Position numbers and translations under genes: made by a program | The notes under the pieces: generated by a model | What the model saw: the letters and a program-made list of their open reading frames with translations, nothing else | Database searches by the model: none | Told to the model about the DNA's origin: nothing | Part shown: in pieces, positions 31,480 to 42,165 of the stretch | Position numbering within the stretch: the stretch's first letter is position 1 | Layout: each line of letters begins with the position of its first letter | From: Pelecanus crispus | Lineage: Eukaryota; Chordata; Aves; Pelecaniformes; Pelecanidae | Direction: 5' to 3' | Assembly (NCBI RefSeq): GCF_030463565.1 | Contig: NC_134653.1 | Coordinates: 28,085,150 to 28,149,149, forward strand | Length of the DNA stretch: 64,000 nucleotides

Positions 31480-31929
31480 CTGGAGAGGGAGAGGAGAGAG
31501 GGGAGAAGATGGGGGTCAGCCAGTGCCCCACCAGCACAGCCCTCCCTGAGCCTCACGAGTAGGCTAGAGGTGGGCAAGGTCTTGGGAGGGGACACAGCCA
31601 GGTCAGCTGACCCAAAGTGACCAAAGGGAGATGCCATACCGTGTGACATTGTCTCAGCAATAAAAGCTAAGAGAAAGGAGAAGGAAGGGGGGGCATTCAT
31701 TATTTACCTTTGTCTTCTGGAGCAACAGCTACACGTGCCGAAGCCCTTCTTCCCATGAAGTGGTGGGACATCGCCTGCTGATGGGAAGTAGAGAATAAAA
31801 TCTTTGTTTCCTTCTTTTGCTTCCACACACAGCCTTTGCTTTTGCTTTTTTATCACACTGCCTTTATCTTGACCCACGAGGGGTTTTTTCATCTCATTTT
31901 CTCCCCACCTGTCCCACCACAGTCCTTTT

Positions 31930-31947
31930 TGGCTCCCAGCGTGGGGC
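31930..31947 (+). other. Primer-binding-site-like sequence
   Basis: tggctcccagcgtggggc, eight bases inside the LTR end. Matches a tRNA-Lys1,2 primer-binding site with two mismatches. Confidence 0.65.
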
Positions 31948-31989
31948 TTGACAAAGGCAGTTTTGTATGAAGCGTGCTGTAGCTACAGT

Positions 31990-32592
31990 ATGTGTTTAGT
32001 TGCAAGCTCCTGTGCGGGTCACAGAGTTTGTTGGCTGCACTTCTTATCTCTTTATTTTGCTGAGCCGGGGAACGTGTTAATCCAAATAACGGCTATGTGC
32101 TTTGCCCTGGCATTGATGGCCTTACTGTGCTGGGGGAGCTATCTTGTGGAGAGGGTGAGAGGATACATCTGCCTCTCCCTACCCGGGACTGATGTGGATG
32201 GTTCTATTATGCAAGCTCCTGAGGTCCTTGTCCACTCTTACGAGAGCTGCTTAATACTACTAATTAATACTGTTGTCATATCATGGGTTTTGTGGAATCT
32301 GGTCTCATCTTGGTATAAGAGAAGACAACTGTTGGGTGAGGCAATACTGAAATGTGCCTTGAGGCAGGCAGTCCCTGGGTGTCAGAGTGTGTGGAAGGAT
32401 TTGGGCAGATTCCTAGGACGGTTATCACCTCCCATAACCTGGGACTTTACACCTGAAGAGGCAAACAACCCTGGCAAGCCAGGGAAAACCAGCAGCTTCC
32501 AGCACTGTACTGGGGCCTGGCCTGTGCCTGTCGAGCCACTGTTCAGTACTCTCAGAGGACTGTGGTTGAGGCAGGGACCAAACTCCATCTGA
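31990..32592 (+). pseudogene. Unidentified open frame behind the primer-binding site
   Basis: Mirror of 11983-12586. The frame stays open upstream to 31948 but the first ATG is at 31990. Two hydrophobic stretches suggest membrane segments. No retroviral domain recognised. A further short frame beginning ATG at 32600 soon hits stops. Confidence 0.45.
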
Positions 32593-34471
32593 GGACACCA
32601 TGGTTGGGATAGGGACCCAAACAACAACAACTACGGTAATTGCCCCAGTAGTGAAAAGGAAACAGTGGACAAGGAGAACAATGGGTTCATAGCATCGATT
32701 AGTAAGGGACAAGGAAGAAGAGGAAGGGTTCGATCAAGAAGCCGGTCCTTCCACACAGAAATTGGAGGAAGGAGTGAGAGAATTCAAGCAGGAAGTGGAA
32801 GCTACCCATTGTGGTGGTACATCTCCCCCCACCCCACCCCCCTCCCCCCCTTTTTGTTTCTGTTCTGTCTTTCCCCTTTACTTCAGCTGCTTTACAATCT
32901 CAGGAATTCCAGGCCGCAGTGTAGCGAGTTGGTCAGTTAAGCCCCCCTTAATTGTACCAGAAACTCCTACATGGCTGGAGCAGAGAGCGGCTCTGTTCTT
33001 ATCAAGATTCATATTATGGCTAACGAGGGGAACGAGAACAAACAGCCTTGAAACAGTGTGGTATCATCACTGCTGGAATTCCAACAACAAGCTGACCCGA
33101 ATTGTGGCTCAGATGGAAATTTACTGGTGATTAAAGTCAATAATCTCGCAATCCTATAAACGGCAGTCCTAAGTGAGGCCCTTTGAGCTCTCCTGGACCG
33201 CCGCGGGCCACACCAGCATCTCCCTCTGATCGAAATGTCTCTCAGTCAGCGACAACTAGCAGACTCCGAAAGTCTGCTGCAACCAGAACTCCATTACCGG
33301 AGATCAACAACGGAGCCTGGGCTGCTAATATTCTTCACTCCTCGAGACTCTACTCTCACTCGTTGAGAAATGCCAAGGCATTAGACGTGAGTATTTCACT
33401 CAACTCGAGGGGAATTTTTAAGAGGTATACTGTTTTCATATATGCATTTATAATTGTAAGTGTGCATGCATGAATCAATTTAAGTAGTTTTGTAGATGTA
33501 TGATTTAATTTTAAAAGGAGTTTTATATTGCTGTACTATTCTTATAGCATTACTCTCCTAAACCGTTGACCAAGTCTGAGACTAAGAGTGGGCCCAGCTG
33601 CACCTAGGCTCCTCTCTGAGAAGGAGTTTAGAAAGCAAGGGGGGCCATTCTGAACCTCGCGACTCAACGGGAGGGTTTCCATATCCCCTACAAATGATTT
33701 ATCTCTCTCTCTCACATAATCCAATTTCCTTTATATATTTTTCCTATGTACTAGATATACAGATATGCATATATATACATTATCCTTATCCATATAAACC
33801 ATTGACCAAGTCTGAGACTAAGACTAGACCTAGCCGCACCTAGGCTCCTCTCTGAGAAGGAGTTTAGAAAGCAAGGGGGTCTAGTCTAAACCTCGTGACT
33901 CAACGGGAGGGCCCCCCCCCCTTGCCTTTATTCCATATATACGCAATCTTTTTATGAATCATTTTAACTCATTGTGATTTAATTCTCTTTTATGTGCTTC
34001 TATGTAGTAATGGAGTGAACCTTGCCATCTTCGAATCTGTAACTAAGTCACTGTTTTGATCAATTTTGTCTAATCACTTTATTAATCATTGATGATTGAG
34101 TGCTATTGAAAATATTATAATCAAATTCTGCAATTCGCTACAAGTAAATTCTAACTTTTACTAAATCAAACTGTGTAAAGTCACTCATTCGTAATGAATT
34201 GACATAATCAGCAGGATTCACAGACCTGCATTTCTGACACCCGTTCCCTGACCTCATCAGAACTTTGAGACCTACGGAAAGATTGCAGCCGCCAGCCAGG
34301 TGAGCGGATTGCTGCCTGGCTGCTCCGATGCTGGCATAATGGGGCCAACAGTCAGCAATTGGAAGGTAAGGAAGCCCACCAGCTGGACCCCTTGCTAGAG
34401 ACAGGGAAATTGAAAGAGGAATTGGAAAAAAGGCAGCAATATGCAGTCTCTGGAGACGGCTCCTCTCAAGT

Positions 34472-34672
34472 GTGAGGGCAAGATACCCATTCAAGGAAGA
34501 TCTTGTGGACTGCCAAGGAAAGTGGGCTACCGTAGATGAAGGCATCCAGTACCTGAGCGAATCAGCAGTGCTGGAAGTCATCTACAGTGATCTAGACAAT
34601 GATGAGGTCTCCAAAGATCCAGAGGATGTCCTGTGCACACAGGCCATGTGGAGGAAGCCGGGGGGACAGTAG
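34472..34672 (+). pseudogene. Gag-like N-terminal fragment of the retroelement
   Basis: A 66-residue frame containing GKWATVDEGIQYLSESAVLEV and PMW-like AMWRKPGGQ, a composition and motif order I associate with the N-terminal Gag region of bird endogenous retroviruses. The frame ends after 66 residues and nothing of the capsid follows. Mirror: 9903-10103. Confidence 0.5.
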
Positions 34673-35063
34673 TGAATGAGAATGTATAAATCGGTATGTT
34701 GGGTATAAAGATGGTTTAAGCATGTAGTTGAAGTGGTAAGTGTTGGTAAAAAGGGATTTCAATACTGAGAATTAAGCACAATGGAATGGTCAGAAGGTGT
34801 ATATTAAATTTTGTGGGACCTGAGCATGATGCAAATGGTACAGAATTTTACAGGGAAAAGGACAATGCTCCCAAGGCACGGGGGAGACCAGGAGAACCTG
34901 CAGGTCTCTGGAACAGCAGAGGGAGGGCAGTGACAGCCATGGTCGTGCAGAGGGCACAGGAGCCTGCCTCAGCCCCACAGCCAGCCAGGAGGGAGAAGGG
35001 CTGAAAGCCTTCCACGGCTTTTGGAGTCTGTGTCTCACTTCCTATTGCTCATTGTCAGCAGGC

Positions 35064-35361
35064 ACCATTGCTGCTGCTGTCGGAGCTACCACAGTAATAG
35101 ACAGCCTCGTCCTCGGCTTGGACCCCACTGATGGTTAACGTGGCCGTGGAGCCGGACGCAGAACCAGAGAATCGCGAAGGGATGTCCGAGCATCTGCTCT
35201 CACTCCAGTAAATCACAGTGACAGGGGCAGTGCCAGGTACCTTCTGCTGGTACCAGCCAACATTGCCGCTGCTGCTATCACCAGAGCAGGTGATCTTGAC
35301 GGTTTCTTCCAGTTTGCCGACACCGAGGACGGCTGAGTCAGCGCTGCCTGGACCAGGGAAC
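35064..35361 (-). pseudogene. IGLV: VL27: leaderless V-lambda, frameshift in FR1
   Basis: Minus strand: [16 protein letters not shown], then a one-base loss at about 35308-35318 (aactggaagaaacc for aacctgggagaaacc) shifts the frame. Past it, homology resumes as [25 protein letters not shown] and an odd CDR2 (WSESRCSD) to [14 protein letters not shown]. The 3' part matches VL09; the 5' part and flank are VL05-type. Inverted-repeat edge near 35180. Confidence 0.82.
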
Positions 35362-35845
35362 CTGGAGAGGGAGAGGAGAGAGGGGAGAAGACGGGGGTCA
35401 GCCAGGGCCCCACCAGCACAGCCCTCCCCGCGCAGTGGAGCAGATCCCAGCCCAACTCATCCCAGCACAGAAGCAGCTCTGGCAGCAGCAGGAGGACATG
35501 GTCATCAGTAGCAAGAGGCAGTCGGGTGACAGACAAGGCCACACCATGAATTTTGTCGAGGCAGGGACAATGGTCCCCAGCCGCAGAGTCACCACCAGTG
35601 CTCTGGGAGAGGAAAGGGAGGATATTCACAGCCATGGCTGTGCGGAGGTGACAGGAACCTGCCCCAGCCCCACATCCACAACTCTGCTTGGCTGTGAGGG
35701 AGAAGGGCAGAAAACCTCCATTTTTAACTCCTCTGCACCTCACTTGCAAATCTCCCTGGCACTCCCTATCCCGGTTTCTGGCAGCTCTCCTCACAGGGCC
35801 CCAGCACTCTGGCCTTGGCCTCTGTGTGTCTTGCTCTGGGTCCCT
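35362..35845. other. VL27 5' flank (no gene)
   Basis: Reverse-strand copy of the VL05-type flank (like 21813-22076 but extending further). It joins CR1 at about 35847. Confidence 0.6.
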
Positions 35846-35846
35846 A

Positions 35847-36227
35847 CTGAGGGGCCCAAAACTGGACGCAGTATTTGAGGTGCAGCCTCACCAGTGCCGA
35901 GTACAGGGGCACAATTACTTCTCTGCTCCTGCCGACCACACTATTCCTGATACAAGCCAGGACGCTGTTGGCCTTCTTAGCTTCCTGGGCACACTGCTGC
36001 CTCATGCCAGCTGTCAACCAACAGGTCCTTTCCCACTGGGCAGCTTTCCAGGCACTCTTCCCCAAGCCTGTAGCATTGCATGGGGTTGTTGTGACCAAAG
36101 TGCAGGACCTGGCACTTAGCCTTTTTGAAACTCGTACAATTTGCTTTGGCACATCACTCCAGCCTGTCCAGACCCCTCTGCAGGGCCATCATACCCTTGA
36201 ACAGATCGACACTCCCACCCAATCGAG
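35847..36227 (-). mobile_element. CR1 LINE fragment upstream of VL28
   Basis: Same fragment as 22078-22395 but about 65 bp longer at the left, reading on the minus strand to ...[21 protein letters not shown]. Confidence 0.85.
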
Positions 36228-36397
36228 GGTAGGAGGGCGGGAATGGGGGGATCTGTCTCAACATCTGGGTCTGGGGGGCAGAAGGGCGTAGCTTCTGCCC
36301 CGTGCCACGTGCCCAGAGCTGCCTGCAGCTGGTGCTGCCCTGGCCCCTCTGTGCTCTGGGCGGTCCAAGTAGGATCTGTCCCTGAGCACAGGGTCCG

Positions 36398-36441
36398 ATT
36401 TGCATGGAGGGGCCATGGCCCGGGTTGGATGGGGCTTAAAA
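36398..36441 (+). promoter_or_regulatory. V promoter of VL28: octamer plus TATA-like box
   Basis: ATTTGCAT 36398-36405 and TTAAAA 36436-36441, identical in layout to VL19. Confidence 0.85.
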
Positions 36442-36504
36442 GGGAGTTGGGGTCTGCGACACAACCCCATCGGTGTGGGGACACAGAGCTGGTGGGATCG
36501 CGCC

Positions 36505-36982
36505 ATGGCCTGGGCCCCTCTCCTCCTCGCGGTGCTCGCCCACGGCTCAGGTGCCCTGGCCAGACTCACTGCGCCCAGCCGGGGCCTTTGGGCACAGGGG
36601 CCCCGTCCCGCTGCGCGGGGAGGGCTGTGCTGGTGGGGCCCTGGCTGACCCCCATCTTCTCCCCTCTCTCCTCTCCCTCTCCAGGTTCCCTGGTCCAGGC
36701 AGCGCTGACTCAGCAGCCATCCTCGGTGTCAGCGAACCCAGGAGAAACCGTCAAGATCACCTGCTCCGGGGTTAGCAGCAGCTATGCTGGCTGGTACCAG
36801 CAGAAGACACCTGGCAGTGCCCCTGTCACTGTGATCTACAGCAGCAACAGCAGACCCTCGGACATCCCTTCACGATTCTCTGGATCCAATTCCGGCTCCA
36901 CGGGCACGTTAACCATCAGTGGGGTCCAAGCCGAGGACGAGGCTGTCTATTACTGTGGTGGCTGGGACGGCAGCAGTGCTGG
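36505..36982 (+). CDS. IGLV: VL28: V-lambda ORF with promoter and leader, RSS not recognisable
   Basis: Direct duplicate of VL19 (offset 13832): leader 36505-36550, V exon from 36685. Open to [13 protein letters not shown]. It differs from VL19 mainly in a short FR1 stretch: [11 protein letters not shown] instead of [11 protein letters not shown], with six changes in about 35 bp against near-identity around it. That pattern indicates gene conversion from a VL05/VL43-type donor. No usable RSS downstream. Confidence 0.8.
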
Positions 36983-38122
36983 TGAGGGTCATGGTGAGGC
37001 TGAGATTACTTTTGTCCCTCCTGTTCCTTCCTAATCCTCCCTGGTGTAGGGAAGAGCTGCAGAGGGTCAGCAGCTGGTGCCCTTTTGCACTTGTGCCTGT
37101 TCTGGCTCTGCCTGTGCAGGGTTTTGTCTGCGTGTCCGTCCTGGTGCCACCTCCCCTCTGGTGCTGGCAGTGCAGTGTTGGGGTGTGGTGCTGAGCAGCT
37201 CCTCCCTCGCCCCAGGGACCTGCACGCGGTTTCCTCGGGGCAGTAGTGCTGTGCTGCTGGGCAGGGAGAGTTTCTGTCCCTCTTGTGCCTGAGAGCTTTT
37301 CCATGGAGACGAGCAGAGCTGGGGTTTGGGGGAATCCCTAGGCTGGGTATGGAGCCACTGTCTCTGCGAAGCTCTGTTCATTGCAGGGCTATGCTGTAAG
37401 CTACTGGGCACTATGTCCCCCCTTTCCATTCCCCAGCGAGCACTCTGGGCCTGGGCTGCATTTGGGGATGTTCCTGACTCATGCCAAGGGGAGCAGAGGA
37501 GCCCAAGAGACAGAGTCTACATGCCCTGGGCGCTTTGTGCTGCCATGGGGCCGGGAGGTGTGTGGGGAGAGGGTGTTCCTTGGGGCACATTTGGTCTTGA
37601 AAAGGCCCTAGTGGAGCTCATGCCCCCTGCCCAGGCAGTCCCCTGTGTCTGGTGGCCATAGCAGTGCCTCTCACCAGCCCATGCTGTGCCGGAGATGCTC
37701 CCATTCCATTCCCTCTGTCACACATCACCTCCCCATGCAGCTTCTCAGCCACCGGGGACCCTGTGCCCTGCAGTCCTGGCCGCTGGCCTGGACGTGGCCC
37801 CATCTGGGGCATGGGCAGGGCTGTCTCCAGACTGCCGCAAATGCTGGGTGCCCACGGCAGGCCATGCCCCTGGGCTGCCCACTCTGAGTGACAGGCCTGA
37901 CGTGTGCCCCGAGGGGCAGTGGGCAGGGAGAGGGTCCAGGCTTTGGCTGCAGCCACCCCTCAGGGAGGGCCTGGGCTTGGGGCTGCACCCAGGGTGTTGC
38001 ATCTGTGTGCTTGCATGCAGAGGAGTCCTGTCACTGTCCTGCTGCCCGGGCAGGGCCATGCTCCTGGGGCACTTGTGGACCTCCATCTTCTCCCCTCTCT
38101 CCTCTCCCTCTCTGGTCTCTAG
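36983..38122. other. Spacer, copy of 23151-24290 (no gene recognised)
   Basis: Effectively the same sequence as the first copy at offset 13832. No feature seen beyond the V-intron-like tract at its right end. Confidence 0.5.
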
Positions 38123-38398
38123 GCAGGGCTTACTCAGACGTACGCGTCCCCAGCAGTAAACACCTGGATCTACTGCTCCAGGGTTAACAACGGCTATGGC
38201 TGGTTCCAGCAGAAGATACCTGGCACTGCCCCTGGCACTGTGATCTACAACAGCGACAGGAGACCCTCGGGCATCCCTTCACGATTCTCTGGATCCAAGT
38301 CTGGCACCACGGCTACGTTAACCATCACTGGGGTCCAAGCCAGAAACGAGTCTGTCTATTACTGTGGTGCCTACGACAGCAGCAATGCTGGTCACTGA
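38123..38398 (+). pseudogene. IGLV: VL29: copy of divergent VL20
   Basis: Same frame as VL20 ([13 protein letters not shown]..., [25 protein letters not shown]). Open without a start codon. Confidence 0.8.
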
Positions 38399-38546
38399 CT
38401 CTGCCCTTCCCCTTCCTCTTGCTGCTGCCACTTGTCCTTGCAGGACCCCCACACTCTGGCCTTGCACTCTGTGTGCAGGCCTCTGGGTCCCTCTGTGGCA
38501 TCATGGCCTTTGGGGAGAGGGTCCCATCCCCGTCTCACTGCCTTGG

Positions 38547-38807
38547 TGTTGGTAACCTGGGACAAACGGTCCCGATCACCTGCTCTGGGGGTAGAAGCAG
38601 CTGTGCTTATGGTGGCTGGTACCAGCAGAAGGCACCTGGCAGTGCCCCTGTCACTGTGATCTATGGCTACAACAACAGACCCTCGGATATCCCATCGCGA
38701 TTTTCCGGATCCATGTCCAGCTCCATGGGCATGTTAACCATCAGTGGGGCTCCAAGGCGAGGACGAGGCGCTCTGTTCCTGTGGTGCCCAGGGCGGCAGT
38801 GCTGATC
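38547..38807 (+). pseudogene. IGLV: VL30: copy of VL21, frameshifted in FR3
   Basis: 5'-truncated, with [29 protein letters not shown] and the same extra C in FR3 as VL21. Confidence 0.82.
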
Positions 38808-39485
38808 AGCATCCCGGTGCCCCAAAGGGTGTTTGGGTGCTCTGGGCTGACTGTTGCTGTCCGCTGTGCGAGGGTGGCAGCGATCCTGGCAGTGGTGCTG
38901 GAGGATGTGGAAGTGGCACAGCTCCTGGCAGTGCAGAGCTGCGCTGTGGCTGGTTGCTCCTGCCCTCAGAATGTGATGTTGGCGCTGCTGCTGTGCGTTT
39001 ATTCACTGTTGGGTAGCCTTCGCACCAGAGGGCCAGCTCTCTCCCTTCCTGGGGAACACAGCGGGGCTCCCCCACTACCAGGCTTTTACTGAGCGCACGT
39101 GTTGGGCACGACAGCCTGGCACTGCTGTGTCTGGGGCTGCTTCCTGGGCCCGCAGAGGGGTGACTTGCAGCAGCTTCTTGAAGTCATTTTTGCCTCCTGG
39201 TGTCTTCCCAGAAGCTGCGTGCTACTATTTTGTAGGAAATCAGACACTGCCAGCTTAAATGTCTGAGCCTGACGTGGCTTAGGCTGTTTAGTAGCCTCGA
39301 GGGCTGTTCCAGGCTAAGCGCGACTCTGCCTGAGACGCTGCTGTCAGTGCCTGCAAACGGCAGTGCTTCCCAGATCCCTGCAGCCCTTGGCAACCAGGTG
39401 TGTTAGAATACCTAAGCATAAGGTACGTGAATAGCAAGAAGTGTAAGCTCGTCGGGAAGACTGACAAAGTATGTTTTCTTTCCAG

Positions 39486-39992
39486 GGACGTCATCCCTTC
39501 ATTTGTACTGATGGATATCCAGGCTTCCACAGTTGTGACTTATGTATACCAGCTAGTTGAGGATGATGTGAAAGTAGAAAGAATTGAGTTCAAGAAGCAC
39601 GGAATCATGTTCAAACCCGCTTGTTGACTTCCCACCGCCTTCCAGCCCTTCTCTTTCCCGCTAAGCCGGAGTGGAGGCAGGCCACGCGGGGGAGCTGCTG
39701 CTGCGGCGTGTGGGACTGGAAAGCAGCCGCGACACTACTGCTTGTGAGCTTTTGAAAAAACAAACCCAAGAAAACAAAGAGAAGAAAACCCAGCCAACAA
39801 AGTCCCCCACGTTCGTCTTGGTTCCAAAGGAGAAGCTGAAGCAGAAGAAGCTGCTGATTAAGAGAAAGAGGCCTGTGGGAAATGTCCTGTGTCTAAGCAG
39901 GAGCTGCTGCTGTTCCTGGCCTGAGGGAGTCACAGAGGGCGGTGGTAGCTTGGCATTGAACCTCTTTGGTGAAAGGAGCACAGAATAATAAA
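39486..39992 (+). pseudogene. Unidentified gene 3' terminal exon-like module, copy 2
   Basis: Copy of 25654-26160 at offset 13832, with the same splice acceptor, stop (39625-39627) and AATAAA (39987-39992). The coding part is unchanged at the protein level in all three copies, which may mean recent duplication rather than selection. Confidence 0.45.
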
Positions 39993-40011
39993 CGCCTCTG
40001 TTCATGTGTCT

Positions 40012-40939
40012 GGGCCCTGTTCATTATGCTGCTAAAAGGTGAAGGTGGGCTGGCATTTGGTGTGAGGGGGCTCCGAGGTCTGAAAGGAGGCTGCTGTTTG
40101 CTTCCTGAGATGCAGCCCTGAAGCGTTTTGGGATCTGTCAGACATGCCCAAGGACTCAAAGTGCTTTGGCAGACCCATGCCACCTCCTGCTTAGGAGCAG
40201 CACGGAAAGGCAGCGGCAGGTCTGGGAAGGGTGGTATGGAGAGCTCTGTGCAGGTGTGTGGGGCTGGGCGTTTGCCCTCATGCTCCAGAGGCAGAGGCCG
40301 GGGCGCTGCTCCTCGTGCCCGCGGTGCTGTAGAGAAGCGGGAGCGCCTGTGCTGCCGGAGGGATCCTGGCCCGGGTGGTCTCGGAGCACCAGCCTGCGGT
40401 GGGGGTGCGCTGCGGGCTTGTGCTGGGCCGGCCGCGGGTGCGGAGCCCCCCGGAGAAGCGCCCGGGCGGGAGGGGAAGGAGAGCGTGGCTGGAGGAGCTG
40501 TGCTGCCGCAGAGGGGTGGTCTAGGGGCGGGTGATGCCGGGGTGTTTCTGCCATCACTTGGCACGTGTCGTGGCTAAGGTTGTGCTTAACAGAAGCAGAG
40601 TTGAGGAGCATTTGCCCGGACACCTCAATGCAGCTGCTCAGAGTCCTGTGGCTCCAGAGAGAAACGTGGCTGTGGTGCCCTGTTGTGAAGCAGGACCCAG
40701 TTTTCCCAGCTGAGAGGCCCAGGGAGCAGGCAGCCCAGCGTGATCTTGGTGCCTTTGGTGGGCCCGAGAGGTGGCTGCAGTGGGCAGGGGGAGCGCTGGG
40801 ACAGGAGCTGCCAGTGAACATTGGGGGCCCCATTCCCACGGAGGGGCCGTGCCCCGGGCAGGTGGGGGCTTAAGAGGGAGCTGGGTCCAGGGCACAGCCC
40901 CATTTCCACGTGGAGACACGGAGCTGGTGGGATCGTGCC
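40012..40939. other. CpG-rich V-upstream module, copy 3
   Basis: Copy of 26180-27107. Octamer position upstream of VL31 reads attcccac. No gene recognised. Confidence 0.5.
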
Positions 40940-41430
40940 GTGGCCTGGGCCCCTCTCCTCCTCGCGGTGCTCGCCCACGGCTCAGGTGCCCTGGCCAGAC
41001 TCGCTGCGCCCGGCCGGGGCCTTTGGGCACAGGGGCCCCGTCCCGCTGTGCGGGGAGGGCTGTGCTGGTGGGGCCCTGGCTCACCCCCATCTTCTCCCCT
41101 CTCTCCTCTCCCTCTCCAGGTTCCCTGGTCCAGGCAGCAGTGACCCAGGAGCCGTCCTCGCTGTCGGTGAAACCGGGAGAAACCGTCAAGATCACCTGCT
41201 CTGGGATTAGCAGCAGCAGTGGCTACAGTGCTTATGCTGGCTGGTTCCAGCAGAAGAAACCTGGCAGTGCCCCTGTCACTGTGATCTACAGCGGCAACAG
41301 GAGACCCTCGGACATCCCATCGCGATTCTCTGGATCCAGCTCCGGCACCACAGCCACGTTAACCATCACTGGGGTCCAAGCCGAGGACGAGGCTGTCTAT
41401 TACTGTGGTGCCTACGACAGCAGCAGTGCT
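40940..41430 (+). pseudogene. IGLV: VL31: V-lambda with open exon, GTG leader start, decayed promoter and RSS
   Basis: Leader-like exon 40940-40985 starts GTG. V exon from 41120: [64 protein letters not shown] to [13 protein letters not shown]. Open. At the RSS position cagggtg is followed at 23 bp by gccttgagt, which is not a nonamer. Donor-type pseudogene. Its 3' half and flank match VL38. Confidence 0.85.
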
Positions 41431-41904
41431 GGTCTCAGGGTGACACCGTGCCACAGGCAAGCGATGCCTTGAGTGTCAAAGAGATCATTTTTATCTCCTG
41501 CGTCCCCTCAGCCAGGCAGGGCCCTCTTGCCAGTTTTGGGGTTTTCCCTTTTCCCTGCCAGTGCCCTTCCCCATGTCCCCTGTGTCTCAGGGCTGTGACT
41601 ATGTCCCCAGTGTTGGGGCCCTGGTGCTTGAGGGCCCCTGGCTGGGCTCGTTCCCACTGCCCAATATCCACGTGAGGGCCAGGGGAGCCTGGGACAGTGT
41701 TAGGAGCTGGAGTCAGCAGAGCTGCCTTGGAAAAGCTTTGCCACGTTTCTGCTCGCCCAGGCTGAGTCTGGCCCAGGGCCCTGCGGCATTGCAGCCGCCC
41801 CCGGTGTGCGGGGCTGTGTGCGTGGCTGTTTGCCAACGCAGGGGAACCTGAGGCACTGCAGCTGGGCAGGGAGACCTTCTGCCTCAGCCCCTCGCTCTCA
41901 CATG

Positions 41905-42165
41905 GGTCTGGCTCAGCCGTCCCTGTGTCCATGTCCCTGGGGCAAACCACCCAGATCTGCTCCAGGAGCACCAACAGTGCTTATGGCCGGTACCAGCAGA
42001 AGACACCTGGCAGTGCCCCTGTCACTGTGATCTACAACAACAACCAAAAACTGTCAGATATCCCATCGCGATTCTCTGAATCCTGGTCCAGCTACGCAAC
42101 CACATTAACCATCACCAGGCTCCAAGGCGAGGACGAGGCGCTCTGTTCCTGTGGTGCCCAGGGCG
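41905..42165 (+). pseudogene. IGLV: VL32: 5'-truncated V-lambda of the NNNQKP type, FR2 Trp lost
   Basis: [63 protein letters not shown]...ALCSC. The invariant FR2 Trp is Arg (TGG to CGG). No leader. Sister VL39 keeps Trp. Confidence 0.82.

Larger units (their letters stand above)
31551..34844 (+). mobile_element. Degenerate LTR retroelement (bird ERV-like), plus orientation
   Basis: Mirror of 9731-13024. Truncated LTR 31551-31921 with AATAAAATC polyadenylation-like signal near 31794; it matches the solo LTR at 53274-53820. Then the primer-binding site (31930-31947), an unidentified frame (31990-32592), a nested LTR-like segment (about 32930-34245) and a Gag-like N-terminal fragment (34472-34672). 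Polymerase, envelope and 3' LTR are absent. Confidence 0.75.
29215..35180 (-). repeat. Right arm of ~6-kb inverted repeat
   Basis: Reverse complement of 9395-15360 (coordinate sum 44575). The 13.85-kb between the arms holds VL13-VL23. Visible differences include the Trp/Arg change in the retroelement frame, Ile/Val in FR1 of VL11 versus VL25, a Val/Ile difference read across VL12/VL24, and one G in the leader intron. Confidence 0.92.
35913..41249 (+). repeat. Large direct duplication, copy 2
   Basis: Partner of 22081-27417. The right part (about 38962-41119) has a third copy at 49077-51241. Confidence 0.92.

Noticed and set aside
22673-36982. Counting VL19 and VL28 as fully functional V genes
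   Set aside because: No heptamer/nonamer pair at 12- or 23-bp spacing was found after CDR3, so V-J joining is doubtful despite an intact promoter and coding parts.
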